Below are positions 20,501 through 32,870 of a stretch of 64,000 bases of DNA, in pieces. Position 1 is the stretch's first letter, and each line of letters begins with the position of its first letter. The notes under the pieces are model-generated. The model worked only from the letters and a program-made list of their open reading frames with translations. It had not been told where the DNA came from and searched no databases. The DNA lies in NCBI RefSeq assembly GCF_022458985.1, contig NC_061774.1:13010616-13074615 (forward strand). The letters are read 5' to 3'. The DNA comes from Mugil cephalus (lineage: Eukaryota; Chordata; Actinopteri; Mugiliformes; Mugilidae). Both the position numbers and the translations under genes were made by a program.

Positions 20501-23500
20501 CTAGGGTCTGAAGGGCCCCTTGCAAAGGTGGTAGTTGGGCTTGTGGTTTGAGCCCAATCTAGCCAAATATGTCATATAAATGTATATAAATGGTGTCCCC
20601 TATTAGAATACTGTTGATGCACCACAGGGCCTTCATAGTTTTAAGAGGGTTTAGGGTTGCCTTTGCAAAATAATATACCAGAAGGTAGCTGACAGGGGGG
20701 CCCCTTTATCATTGTTTTCACAGTTAGAGTTTTCACTTTAACAATGTCTTGCTTTTTCATCAGATATTGGCATTTTTCCACTCCTAACATACACTTGGCG
20801 AGTACGAACACAAAGCTCTGGCACATCCGGACGCTCCTGTGCACTACCTGAGACGCTGACTTTTGTGATGACTAAGGTTTTTGCAGGTTAAGGTTTCCTG
20901 CTGACGACTCCTCCATGTAGCCCATGTTTGTACATCAATGCTGCACAGTGAAACACTGCACCACCACTCCAGTGTCAGCCAAACCATTCTGTAGCTCTCT
21001 CGCAGGCACATTCTTTTTTCTTGTCTTCCAGATCTCAGCTTCCCCTTGTCTGTACTTCCCCTTCGTTTCTTAATGGCATCGCGGACACTTGAAAATTGTT
21101 CGTGCTTTGAGATGTTTATCTGGTTTGTCGACGGCAATTAGTTTCATTTTACGCCCTCGGCTGGATACTTAGATAAGTTGGTGGTTGGCGAGTGTTACCA
21201 CAGGGTGCGAAGAGACTGAAAATGTATCAGGCTCTACAGTTACCGTCAACTTTTAACCTGCTAACAAGCAAAATTAAAATTAGAACAAGAACGAATTAAT
21301 GGAGTTTTGACTTTGTTCAATGCTTCGTGGAATGAGAGAGAAAGCTGCAGGGACTGTTCTTTCTCCTTTTCACTTTAGAAACCAACAAATTTGTTATTTA
21401 CCAAGTTTTGCATATAACTTTATACCTACACATTAGATACGAGCAATAACAGCACCTTAGGGGAGAGATCCTCCTCTCAATCCCCTTCTCAGTTCTCAGC
21501 TGCTAATGGACATTACGTGGGCCGTTACTCAGATTATCCCAACAGCTGAAATCCAGACCCGTCTGTCAATATCAGGTGGATGATCAGTGACTGGTGGATG
21601 AGGGAACATATAACCAACCAAAGAACACATAACCACTTTTGAGTAATAGGACACTTTAACACACACACGCATTTGTGGTGTGGCCCTCGCTAGCGTTTCT
21701 TTAAAAATGACATTAAGTGTAGTAGGGGAGCTGGTTCTCATTCTTCAGCTACACACGCACTCATAATGCAAAAACTAATTTGCCGTAGGGTGACAACGCC
21801 GCTGAACCCGAACGGGAACCTGAACCAGCCGAGTAACTGTAGGAAGTTTACCTGTCATTCATCTACATCAGCGTCGTCAAACTCGGGCTTTGGTCACGGC
21901 ACTGATACTGATGAAGATCCGTCAGAAGGCGAATCGACATTCAGCAGCTCATCTTCAACTTTTTGTTCCAGGTCCAGTGGTGTCACTTACACCATATGGA
22001 TATCTGCATACTCAGGTTTCATCAGTAATTTGAAATTTTACTTAAGATTCGCTAATTGATCTGCCAGTATACTGTACTTTTTCGTTGTTGATTTTGTTTT
22101 GTTGCTTAGCAATAATTAAAAAAAAAGTTAAATAACAGGCATCACATATAGTATAATATAATGTATATAATGTGGGTAGATTAATGTACAGATTTCAAAA
22201 AAGGTTTTCTTTTTTTTTATTTAGGTAAAACATATACATATGGGTTTTAAGTCTTGCTGGTTAATTTATGGTTAATGTGTGGGACATGAGTCTCCAGTGA
22301 ACAAATTAAATACTAAACAAGCTATGGGGCTTAAACTTAATGTGCTGTGTGGGGGACATTCTGGACATTTCAACGGTATATAATTGTTGAGCACATTTTC
22401 AAATTATGTGATATCTCAGCAGTGATATTTTATGAGAACAAGAGAGGTAAGCAGTTTAGGAATATACATTTATGGTGGTTCTAACGTGGACGTTTGATAT
22501 TAGTTAGAAAAGGGGTATTAGAACCTTCAAAGCTCAAGTTCTTCATTTACAGTGGACAATGAGACCTAATACATCTGTGTTTCTTTCGAATTCATGGTAT
22601 TACAGATGATCATAATTTGAGAGAAGCAGAGAGAGCTTTGCTCAGAAATGCATTTTTTTTTTTTTTTTTTTTCATTTTAGTTTTAGGTTTGTTTCTTTGT
22701 CTGTCAAAACTGCAGAGATGTCAAACTTTAATTTTGCTTGGTCTCAGGAGGATGACCAATTTATCAAAGAAATTCTCAGGTAAGATTTTTTTAGTTGTGG
22801 ACAGCGATAACACACTGTATCCTCCGTATCATAATATACTGTACGCCATCTGTAATGAGCTTTCTTATGAGCTTATACTCACCATGTCTTTGATCTGAGA
22901 GAGGGTGATCTGTAAGGTGACGTTGAGGGCCCTGTCTGTGTCCTCCACAGGCCGCAGGGCGCTGGAGTAGTTCTCCATTAGATCGTTCAGGAGCTTCTGG
23001 GCGAAGTGACCCTGAGCAGAGTGAACCACTGGAGGGGGAAAGAATATTTGCTCATAAAGCAAATATTTTCCAGTTCATTACAGGACTGGACCTGAGCTTC
23101 TTAATGTGTGTACTCATATTTGTAAAACCATTCAGGGCCGTCATCTCTGAAAGCACAGGCCTTAATTTAAACTTCCTTAAAGAAGCTTTTTCTTAGCTTT
23201 TTCTTTTGTGTAGTCATTACTGATATTTGCTTCTTGAAGTATTAAGTACTATCGGGACATAAAGATACATGAAAATTCGAAGTACCTGTTTCTGTATTTC
23301 AAAGAATAATTTTATTTTTTGCCAGAATTTATTTTGAGTTCATAGATGAGAAAATGTGCATAGTCCAGCGTCGGTAAATATAATGTCATACTTTTATCAC
23401 GCACTTCAGCTAAATAGTTTTACTTTAAAGCCATAGCGCGCTATGCGTAATTACGCAATCAGCACCAAACTTAACCTTGACGAACAACACTGACGTCTTT

Positions 23501-23639
23501 CTATTAAAAACTTAAAAGTCACGATTTGTTCAACTAATGTTCAAAAATAATGTTTGTTCGTGTGTAACGACTTGATCGAGTTTGTCTCACCTCCAGGAAG
23601 CAGCATCGCCAAACAGATTACTGGGATCATCGTGAGCAT
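17513..23639 (-). CDS. chrna9: CHRNA9, nicotinic acetylcholine receptor subunit alpha-9
   Basis: Ligand-gated cation channel subunit that forms Ca2+-permeable receptors at efferent synapses on hair cells, alone or with alpha-10. Six coding exons: 23591-23639, 22883-23028, 19987-20141 (or from 20168), 19422-19602, 19208-18857, 18291-17513. Phases close to 553 residues. Seen in order: signal peptide ([17 protein letters not shown]), extracellular domain with the Cys-loop (Cys150-Cys164, [15 protein letters not shown]), the alpha-type vicinal Cys214-215 (YGCC), M1-M3, a long loop, and M4 ([19 protein letters not shown]). [28 protein letters not shown] and [11 protein letters not shown] match alpha-9. 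Human alpha-9 has 479 residues; the excess lies in the M3-M4 loop, which carries HSPQDD, polyserine and repeated PED/CC motifs. Alpha-10 is the main alternative; the DERNQ region and synteny with UBE2K and NSUN7 favour alpha-9. Confidence 0.93.
20142..22882. other. CHRNA9 intron 2
   Basis: About 2.7 kb. Mostly unique sequence with poly-T runs near 22209 and 22651. On the plus strand there is a Ser/Asp/Glu-rich open frame at 21766-22059 and, at 22712-22782, a short exon-like segment with a GTAAGA donor (see findings). Neither is assigned. Confidence 0.5.
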
Positions 23640-24333
23640 TTCTGAACACCGCCAAGATTAAAGGGAAACCTCGAGCAGCAATGAGCAGCAACAATCCCCG
23701 GTCTCATCCCCGGTGAGGCCTACATGATGCCCGTTCAACCCCGATTGAACTCGGCTGGAGATAGCAAGACACTATCTGTCCGTCCGGGCAGCGAGTCCAG
23801 CTCTTAGTGCTTGGCAGGGGAGCCAGCATGTCTGCTGAGCTCACTGAGACAAGGAATAGATCTCTGGCTATCACATAGCAGCAGCAGCAGACCGAGGGAA
23901 ACAGGATGCCCGCGAATCCTCGCTTCATCACACACGGGACTATTCACCTGTCAAGCAGCCAGGTGCTGCTGCGGGGATGATCCACATTATGTACTGCCAA
24001 TATCAGGAGGATGCGGAGGGGAAATATCAATAAAGGAACCCATTAGGGGAAAAAAAAACATCTGGTCAAACGCCTCAAATGTTAAATAAAACAATAAGCA
24101 ATAAGGCCAGGAAAGGGACAAAAAACTAAATAAAATAAATAAAAATAATAATAATCGCTGGGATTTTAAACTGGACTCAACATGAGGCTTATTGATTACG
24201 TTTTATTTGTTACATTATAATTGTATATTATAATCTCCAAATTGTCTTTAGGAAAACCCTAAATAACTCTAAATAAATTCAATTTAATTATGTAAAGGCT
24301 TTTATTAACTGAAGACTGTGAACTAACCAATTA

Positions 24334-25051
24334 TACACCGATGAGCCACAACATTATGACCACTGTCAGGAGAAGTGACCATCTTGTGACAGTTCAGTTT
24401 TCTTCTAGGGCCCCAAACTGATGGAGAGATGAAGTATGGACCCTCTACCTACTACATGTGTTCTATATTAAACTCAGCCTAGTGCTATTTATAAATATAC
24501 ATTATTATTGTCATTTTGCATTCAATATTAAGCTGTCCCTTATCCCTTTACTAAAATGTGTTGGATTCATGTTCATATTTAAAGAAATTAAAATTTGTGG
24601 GTGTAAACCATATATATATATATATAAAATCAACCAATCATTCTGCGACCCCCTAGAGGTTGAGGGTGTGGACCCCCTGTTGAAGATATAGGAAACTTTT
24701 AGACCCCTGTAATGACACTGCTTGATGGCAGCAGCCATCCCCATCAGGATGCATCCTGACACAAAAACAGTTAAGGAACAACTCAAAAAACATGAAAACC
24801 AGCACAAGTTGTTGACCTCAAGCTGACCTCAAAAATTCACTAGATCCAACTGGTCAAGCATCTGTGAGATGATCCACTGGGGCCCCTCCCCTCAACCCAT
24901 AGGACCCAAAGACCCCCACTACAACATTCTGTTTCCAGACACCAAAAAACACCGTCAGTAGGCACATGTCCATTTTCTGATGAGTCACAACTGTTTTGGA
25001 GACACACACATTATTAGGGAGGTGGTCATAATGTTATGCTTGATCTGTGCT
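24334..25051. mobile_element. Internally deleted Tc1/mariner-type transposon, copy 2, with an insertion
   Basis: The left end TACACCGATGAGCCACAACATTATGACCAC and right end GGTGGTCATAATGTTATGCTTGATC match copy 1 at 13540. The same 3' transposase remnant is present from about 24706 (TGGCAGCAGCCATCCCCATC). About 285 bases (24421-24705, AT-rich, with a short TA run) are present here and absent from copy 1, so they are either an insertion or DNA lost from the other copies. Confidence 0.8.
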
Positions 25052-26395
25052 GTGCATGCAGTATTTTACTGAATAATAACTGTGTTTCCAGTCATTCCAA
25101 TAAACGTGAATGTTACATGACTAACGTCAACGCTATGTGAAAGACCTCCCAACAGGAGTAGTGCAGGAGTCACAGTCCAAACCTACAGGTGAGTAGAACG
25201 GGAAGAAAAGGAGGTCGCTGTGCTGGTGTCAGCTCTTTGGAAGACTTGAGCGATGCAAAGAGTTTATTCGTGTATTTTTTAGTCATTCAATCATTACCTG
25301 AGCCAGGAAGCTTCCAGTCTGGTATATTAAGTCTAATATAACACAGTCCAGGACCCCGGGATGCTTGGAGGAGTTCCAGGTGGTAGATATGAATCAGTGA
25401 TGTGCCAGCATCCAGGGACACGACACAAAAATGAGCCTGTGTCGATACCCGAGGCTGCTTCAGTTTGCAGCAGGTGCATCATCGTCTCTGGGGTCACATC
25501 ACTCCCGACTGTTTATTTAGAAACGAGCCAGTGATTGATTTATTTTTACTTTTTTTTTTTTTTGGTGTAGGCTGAAATAATGCGTAAATGATTATTGCCA
25601 GGGTTTCTTGGACACGTTCAGCATGGCACAACACGCCACCAAGCAGGCCATCTGTTATCATACCCGGTCTAAGCTTGACGAGTGCCTGTTCACTTCCTTA
25701 TTGCGGCTCCGAATGCTCTTGCTCCAACAGGAACTAAACGCAACGTCATTGCACCAAGTAGCACTGTGCAAAAGACAAACTCCACTCTGCACATTCTTCA
25801 TCCAAATTGACCTTCTCGTTCCAATTTCACCGCAACGTTAGTCCCTGTGGGTTTGATTTCTGTAGGTGCAGTGAATTTAACTTCTCAGCCTCATTTTTAT
25901 TCAAATACATGCAGAGTCAAACATAGGACACGCAAATAGGCCCTCGATTTATCAATACTGCACCTAGGTTTTAATATTTTAAGAAAGTGGCTGCATTATG
26001 TTTCTTGGGATTTATAACAGATGTCACAAAAGACAATATGGATTAATTTACACAGACTTTAATATTTTATTTACAGATGAATCATTGACATATTTATCTG
26101 TTGGCTTAGTTAAGTTGATGCAATATTTTTCAAACTCATTTTGAACCATTTTCATCCAGACTCGTGACAGGTTGTGTTACAGCGGAACATGTTTTTTTTT
26201 TTTTGTTTTTTTTGTGTGTGTTTGTTTCTCTCGGTTTAAAAACAAGAATCCAACCGTATTCCTGCAGAAGGATAAAACCAAATAGATCTTTTAAAATTGT
26301 GGGAGGGAAGGAAGGAGCGGGTGAAGTGACAGGTGTGAGGGGAGGAAGGTAGGATTCCCTGCGGGGGCTTTGGGTCCGTCAGCTTTTGACTTTTG

Positions 26396-26426
26396 AGGAG
26401 GAGGAGGAGGAGGAGGAGGAGGAGGA
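26396..26426. repeat. (GAG)n trinucleotide repeat
   Basis: About ten GAG units near the UBE2K 3' end; the polyglutamate frame across it is not supported as a gene. Confidence 0.9.
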
Positions 26427-27402
26427 AATGTGGCATGGCGATGAGTATGGCTACAGCGTGAACACCTCTGTGACACTTCAAGAGCTGGTTTCCACGACGC
26501 GGAATAAGCCGAGCCACGTGGCGTGCGAAGTGATTGTGCTACACCGACGCTCCCCAGAAACTTATGTGTTCAATCCATGCACTATTACAGTCCTCGAAAA
26601 CTCTCATAACAAAACTAAAGAAGACTTTTCCTAAAAGAAAAAAAAAAAAAAAACATCACAATGCTGGGATCTACTAGCTAGATGTGTTCAATAAACTATC
26701 CTTGTGCAAAACCACACCTCTCGTTTTAGAAAACAATTCACTACAGAGTAACTTCAACTTAACATTATTATCCGGGGATGCGTGAGCGAGTGCAAGTAGT
26801 TTGGAAACAGCACAAATTATTTTATTTTTTCCTTTAACAGCGACGACCATTTAGGACTCGGCTTATTCCCTTTTTAGAAAACAGGTCCTGAAGTGTGTAA
26901 AACTTAGGACCGCGTCCAAAAGAGCCCCTCGAATGGCTTGACTCTTTCCTACAAAAAGGTTTTCACAAATGAAAGTAAATGCACTGCATAGGCAAGGATA
27001 AGCTGCTTCTCGGACAGAGCCGGCAAAGCCGACGTGGGCGGGGTCCGTAATCTGGCGTTTTTCTTCAAAGGGGGCTGAGATGCGGGTTGGGTTTCTGATT
27101 GTAGCGCTGAGTGGAATGTTGGATGAACTTAAAGAAACCAGAGATAAGAGCTCGCCGAGCGGCTGATTGGAGTGTGGTACAGCGGAGGCGATGTGGACAG
27201 AGGGGAGATGCCACACGGAGGGGATGAGAAGAGGGTCGGGACAGAGGGGACGAGTGGAGGCGCGGAGTCCACTGTGCGACGGAGGGGTAACGACAAGGGG
27301 GGGAGACGCCTTGAGACAACGACAAGTCAGAGAGTGTGTGTGTGTGTGTGTGTGTGTAGGGAGAGATGGAGATTAAGAGGAAGATGAAGAGGGTGTCAAA
27401 AT

Positions 27403-30400
27403 TCAGTTGCTGAGCAGCAGCTCTGTCGCCGTCTCCACGTCCCAGGATTTTGACGACAACGCCACTATTACTGCATTCTGTGGAGGAAAACAAACCAATT
27501 CAGCAACAAAGCGCACACGGTGGGGGAGAAGGAGGGGGAGGGAAAGTTTGGGGGATGCTTACTTTTTCAAAGCCCATGGCACAGAGTTTGTCTATTTTGC
27601 GTGTGTACTCCGGACTGGAGACGGGAGCGTCTGCGTAGACGTGAGACCAGAGCCTCGCCGTCTGTTTAAACATCTCTGGGTTCTGCTTGTACTGTGCGGT
27701 GAACAAACGTGAGAGGACGCAATTACAACACATTGCGACATCTGAAAGGGCTTTGGCAAACCACTGTCGACAAACTGGCACTTTCGCTATTCGTGCTGAA
27801 AAGATGCAGATATTTGTTTGTGAGAAATAACTTTTTTTTTTTTGGCACAGGTATTTGATACTTGACTGCAAATACTCAAGGCAACAATCACCACTACGTC
27901 CCTCTGAGGTACAGCACTTATGACTCATCGGCACTGTTTTGTGTACGTGCACACAACAGATGACTAATAGCGTAATTCCAGCAAGATTTTAGAAGCCGAC
28001 ACGATATTCGGAGCCGGAGCGACTGGGAGAGCTGCCGTCTGCCTGGCAGCCATTTCTGCCCAGTGCTGCGAAGCTCTGCTTATGTGGCATTCTTCAGCTG
28101 TAATGACGAGAGTCAATATCCACTCATCCACTGGTGAGGAAATAGATTGAATGAATAAAATTAGGCAGCTGTGGCTCTCGTCAAATTTTGCACTTAACAT
28201 AATTTTAATAAACGAGTTGCTATGTAGTCAAATATCACCTCTACAAAACAAACCGTTAGCAGTGGAGCACATTATCATTTGAACTGAAAAGCCTGCTGCA
28301 CTGGCTCTTATGCAACTTCATTGTTTTCCTTTGTATGTTTCACCACGTTTTGTTTGTTGGTCATCAACAGATGACTAATTAGTGATAATGTGCTTTCTAG
28401 AGTAGGATATTCTTTTTATTCTTAAAAAGAGAAACAAGTAGCAAACAGCTCACTGCAAAACAGTTTCACATTACTGGTAAAGAAATAATCCATCCAGCCA
28501 TGTACATAAACATTTGACTTCAACTATATAGAATAACGCGTTTGTACGCCTCCACTAATCATTCAAGCTGTAATGTACAGTACATTCATAGCGTGACATA
28601 TATAGTGTGTTTTGCTCCTCTGAGCCAAATTTGAACAAATTTACTGAAGGCGTTCCCGAGATATTTGTTTCCAGACGGTTCGGCAAATACCTCGAAAGCA
28701 GAATCTGCAGAGTCAATATGTCAAGTGTTTGGAACCAGAGGCTTTAAGGTTTCTGTTTGTAGTGATATTGACAAACTGTGTCTGAGCGGCTTTAACCGAA
28801 TGCAGGAAAACAACGGAGAACAAAAGAGGCGAGTAAGCCAACGCGTCTCGTTCGTCACAGACTTTAAACAATGCCGATGTAGCGCTTTTAAACTTTTAAT
28901 GAGTGCTAACTATTCCGACACTACAGGGGTTCACTGCTTTTGAGAATTTCTTCCAATGGTGTGACGCTGTTTGGGGCATTGGTGTTTATAGAGGGTTTCC
29001 AAACCTTTTCAGTGTCAGTCATCAGCAGTGATTTGTCAAAGGAATTTACAGACCAAAGATGAAAATGTAAATACACATGCACACCCACCTGATTGGCTAC
29101 CACTGCATCTTGTGGATCATCTGGTTCTGCGGCTGCCAGTAGGGCTTGTAATGACAGGAGGACCGTCCTCAGCGTCATGGCTGCCGCCCTGAAACCACAG
29201 AAATACTACGGTTTAACGACGCCACCGATTCACGGCCACCTCTCCTCAAAGGATCCGACACCTGCAGACGTGTTTTCATCCAAATACTGACACACAAATC
29301 ATCAGGTTCAATGACCCATTTAACTTCTATTTAACTTCTATTTATGTGCATTATGCTGTATAATGTTAATAGTTTCGAACGACGTACAACGAGGAACTTT
29401 GCATTAGTTTAGATTTAGTTTAGTTAGAGTAAGTTGACAAGAAGGACTTTGTTAATGTGCGCACTGGAAGCAGCGTAAAACCGAAACGAATAACGACGCA
29501 GGATGGAAAATACTTTCTCACACAACCAGAAAGTATTAGTGTGTGACGGATGAGAAATGGAGAGGACGCCGGCGCGGATTTACTCACCACTGGTCTTTGA
29601 GAATGTCCAGACATATTGCACCTGTGACTGAGCTGATGTTGGGATGCCAGATCTTTGTGATAAACCGCACCTGAAATATTAAATGAAAAATGACACGAAA
29701 GAAAGTTATTAGTGTATTAGCCCCAACGTACGCAAGGGAAGGGATGTGGCGATGAATCTCTACCTTGGGTGGATTGAACGGATACGTCTCTGGAATTTTA
29801 ATTTCTAGTTGATATCTACCCCCTGGAAGAAAGAAACACGTTTCGGTAGAAATCTCAGAGTCGCCACAGGTTTATTTTTTTAAACATGCAGTTAAAGGGT
29901 GACTGTTAAGATGCAAATTATTCCAGCTTACATTATTAGGAATAAAAAGCCTCCGATAATAGTTAATAGTTAATAGGCCTCAAAATCAAGTTGTCAGTGA
30001 CGCCCAGTGTCACATAACAAGGTTGTGCAACCGTGGTGTGTGCGTCTACATGAGCCCCTCACCTTCATATGGCGTGTCAGGCGGCCCTGCTATCTCCCCT
30101 TTGAGTTCTGTGAAGTTCTCGTCCACCAGATCCACCTTTATCTGGTTTTTGCTTGTCTGAATGGGTGAAAAAACAGAAGTGTTACAACGTCAGCGGACAG
30201 GCAGGCTGCAAAGTGTTGAGGTAGCATGCGGCCAAACGCAAACCTGTCCAAAAAGCGTTTAAACAAAAATAAAAAGCGACTGGACCTGTTGAGTTTTTCC
30301 AGAAGACGCTTTGTCCGAGTAGCTTCTTCAGCTCTAAGGGACTGGGGTGCGAACTTCTCGTGGGACAGAAGTCAAGACTTTATTGTAAGTTGATGGCAGA

Positions 30401-31362
30401 TTATATATCTCAGTCCACCTGCTCTGTTTAGAGAAGGTTTTTCCCAATCTGACATAGATCTCTTCCTTTACCGCTCTTTCAAACCACCCGTCTTCTCCGA
30501 CCACGTCTTCTGTCACAGTTAGGACGCCATTCATAGGGAGAGAGGACAGGGATAAACAGAACAGTCCCCCGCCCTCAATGACAGGTAAAGCCGTCAATGG
30601 AAATGAGCTGCACCAGTTGCTCGTCTTAGCAAGTTTCTGATGGGGTTTTACTAATTAATCCTCAAACTTCCCAACAGTCTCACAGAGCTGAAGAAGCTAC
30701 GTCTTTCACAAAACTCTACATGTCCAGTTGCTGTTTTTTTTTTTTTTTTAAACTCTTTTTTGGGACACATACCATGACCTGGATGAGCGAGCACCTTCGC
30801 AGACAAACACAAACCTGCCTCGGCAGCAGAAGTTGACACCCAGCCCCAGCCCTCGCCCCCCCCCTCCCAAGCCTCAGCCAAAGTTGACCTCAACTTGTTG
30901 CACTCATCAAAGCGATCTGCACGTTACAGGCCATCTAACGAGAGTGTAACACCAGACACATGAGGGGGGGGAGGATGGTTTCAGTAGCACACCAGGATAA
31001 AACCAAACTGTCTTCCTGGGGGCCAGCCCGGCTAGCTTAGCTCATGGTAAGCTAGCCCACAATGTTAGCACAATAAACCAGCGGCTCGTTTGCGACCAGA
31101 AATGCTGGGGAAAAAAATAATAATAATTTAAGTTGTGGTAAATTGACAGTGCTCGTATCTGGTCTGAGTTCCCATCGTGTCTGGCAGTGGTGGAGGCTGG
31201 ATGCTACATCCAGGGACACACAGTTAGCGACTCATTCAGCCCCGTGGAGCCACAGGAAGAAAGAAGGAAAACGCGAAGGCCACAAACATGACAACCAACC
31301 TCTTCGCTTTTAAGCACTTCCTTGAATTCTCGTTTTATCCTCTGAACCGCGATGTTGGCCAT
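27403..31362 (-). CDS. ube2k: UBE2K, ubiquitin-conjugating enzyme E2 (E2-25K/HIP2)
   Basis: Cytosolic E2 that builds Lys48-linked ubiquitin chains, known to bind huntingtin. Seven coding exons: 31300-31362, 30063-30156, 29764-29822, 29588-29670, 29089-29188, 27563-27691, 27403-27477. They total 603 bases, exactly 200 residues plus stop, the same length as the human protein. The start MANIAVQRIKREFKEVLKSE, the HPN block (IWHPNISSVTG) and the catalytic Cys92 in AICLDILKDQW are all present. The C-terminal UBA domain reads YTRKIDKLCAMGFEKNAV and ends ETATELLLSN. Differences from human are few (for example HVYADAPV for HVYAGAPV and KIDKL for KIENL), as expected for a very conserved gene. Intron 1 carries a Penelope-like fragment. 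Confidence 0.98.
27692..29088. other. UBE2K intron 5
   Basis: About 1.4 kb of unique-looking sequence with a short T run near 27831. No exon or known repeat was recognised; the minus-strand frame at 27500-27952 is the real exon plus intron read-through. Confidence 0.6.
30250..30810. mobile_element. Penelope-like retroelement fragment (copy B) in UBE2K intron 1
   Basis: Inverted arms at about 30275-30335 (CGACTGGACCTGTTGAG, then GCTTCTTCAGCTCT) and 30686-30730 (GAGCTGAAGAAGCT, then CTACATGTCCAGTTG) match copy A. Between them the minus strand encodes a remnant with GWFERAVKEEIYVR and NLPSTYNKVLTSVPR, which I recognise as the C-terminal end of the endonuclease region in fish Penelope-like elements. 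It is 5'-truncated and inactive. Confidence 0.65.
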
Positions 31363-31798
31363 GGTTCCCCCGTGGTCCCGTCCCGTCCGGTTTGGGGCCT
31401 CGTCGCCGTCCGACCTGACTAACGTTAGCTAAGGCTAAGGCTAGCTCCTTCAGCACCCCCCACCCCCCCTCCCTACCAAAAAAAAAAAAAAAAAAAAAAA
31501 AACAGAAACAGAAACAACAAATATATAACTACAGCTGTAACGTCGTTCGCCCGGGGTGTCGTCAGTCGTCGTTGTCAATGTGAAGGTGTAGTCCGTCGAC
31601 ACGTATCTACCATATCAAAATGTGTTTCAACGCAATGGTTGGTGGCACTGGAAACATTTTAATACCAAACTGCATGCAGTCTGGAGGAGAGGGGCTCATG
31701 TGATCTGTAATGCCATCCTGGTCACCCTCTCCCATTGGCTAATCTTTTAGCGATCAGTCATTGTTTATTATTATTGTTGTTGTTAATATTGTTAGCAT

Positions 31799-31851
31799 TA
31801 TTATTATTATCACCATTATTATTATTATTATTATTATTATTATAATTATAC
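31799..31851. repeat. (ATT)n microsatellite
   Basis: Imperfect ATT units interrupted by CACC. Confidence 0.85.
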
Positions 31852-32515
31852 AATCAGTATGAGGAAGATGTGTTACATTTTAATGCACATGTCTCAGAAT
31901 ACCCCTAAACCTAAATAAATAACACCAAACACACAATGACTACAGATTACACCCATTTATTAATACTGTTATCTTGCCACTTACTTTTAGTCGGAAATGT
32001 TCCACAGCGAAGTTAATCACAGTCCTTGTTAGCAGTTATTCAGTTTGAACTCGGACTCCCTCGCTTTTAATTGCTTCATTAAATTGACATTTTGCACAAA
32101 CCAAACAGCTGTTTTCATCTCCTGATCACAGAAAGATAATGCTGTGCTCTCTCTTATAAAGTTCGGATGCATTCACCACCTCACGCCCTTCACTGGTTTG
32201 TTTGAAGACACACAGACAAGTTCAAATAAAATCACTTACTCTTCACTGACAGAGGGAGAATGACTTTAATAGAGCAAACCGATTAAGACATATGGAGATG
32301 TGGGCATCTCTATTTATTTTTTAGCATTTATTTTTAGCATGAGACAATGTCACAATGCTTCATAACCGGACACATCTGAGCACAATGGTATTCTTGACTT
32401 TTTTTATTTATTTTTTTTAACAGAAAACAAGACAGTTTTATAGTGCGTTTCATCACGGCTGCAGTGACACTAGGGGGCATTATTGTCCCATGAAGAAATG
32501 AAGCAAGTGGTGCAA

Positions 32516-32870
32516 CACACACACACACACACACACACAGACACACACGCATTCTCGTATGGCCATCTTTGTAAGGACACTCATTGACATGATGCATTCC
32601 CATTACCATGATGCCCTTACCCTAACCCTAACCATCTAAACTAAATGTCTAACCCTAACCCTTACCCTAACTCTAACCCTAACCACCTAATTGTAACCTT
32701 TACCCTAAAACTGAGTTTCAACCTTCAAAACAGCCAAAAAGTGAGGCCACAAAAGTGATGACTGGCCAAAATGTCCTTACTTTACACAAATGTCCTCAAT
32801 CTGATGGTATAAAACTTAAACTGGTTCTCAGAAAGATAGCTCAACAAGTACACACACACACACATACAAA
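32516..32870. repeat. Interspersed repeat with telomere-like CCCTAA units between CA tracts
   Basis: A CA tract (32516-32550) is followed by a unique 'tatggccatctttgtaaggac' segment, then degenerate CCCTAA/CCTTAC units at 32619-32710, then 'aaaatgtccttactttacac', and finally another CA tract near 32853-32866. I have seen this arrangement repeatedly in teleost introns, so I read it as a dispersed repeat family and not as an old chromosome end. Confidence 0.6.

Larger units (their letters stand above)
23640..27402. other. Intergenic region between CHRNA9 and UBE2K
   Basis: The left part should contain the CHRNA9 promoter and 5' untranslated region, and the right part (roughly from 26.0 kb) the UBE2K 3' untranslated region. 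A TTTATT (minus-strand AATAAA) near 26065 and another near 26822 are possible UBE2K poly(A) signals. The region also holds Tc1-like copy 2 (24334-25051) and a (GAG)n tract at 26396-26426. No additional gene is seen. Confidence 0.55.

Noticed and set aside
26386-26634. Polyglutamate-containing frame
   Set aside because: It is driven by a GAG microsatellite next to the UBE2K 3' region and lacks supporting conservation or splice signals.
32619-32710. Interstitial telomere marking a chromosome fusion
   Set aside because: The units are degenerate and embedded in what looks like a dispersed repeat, so a fusion scar is not the simplest reading.
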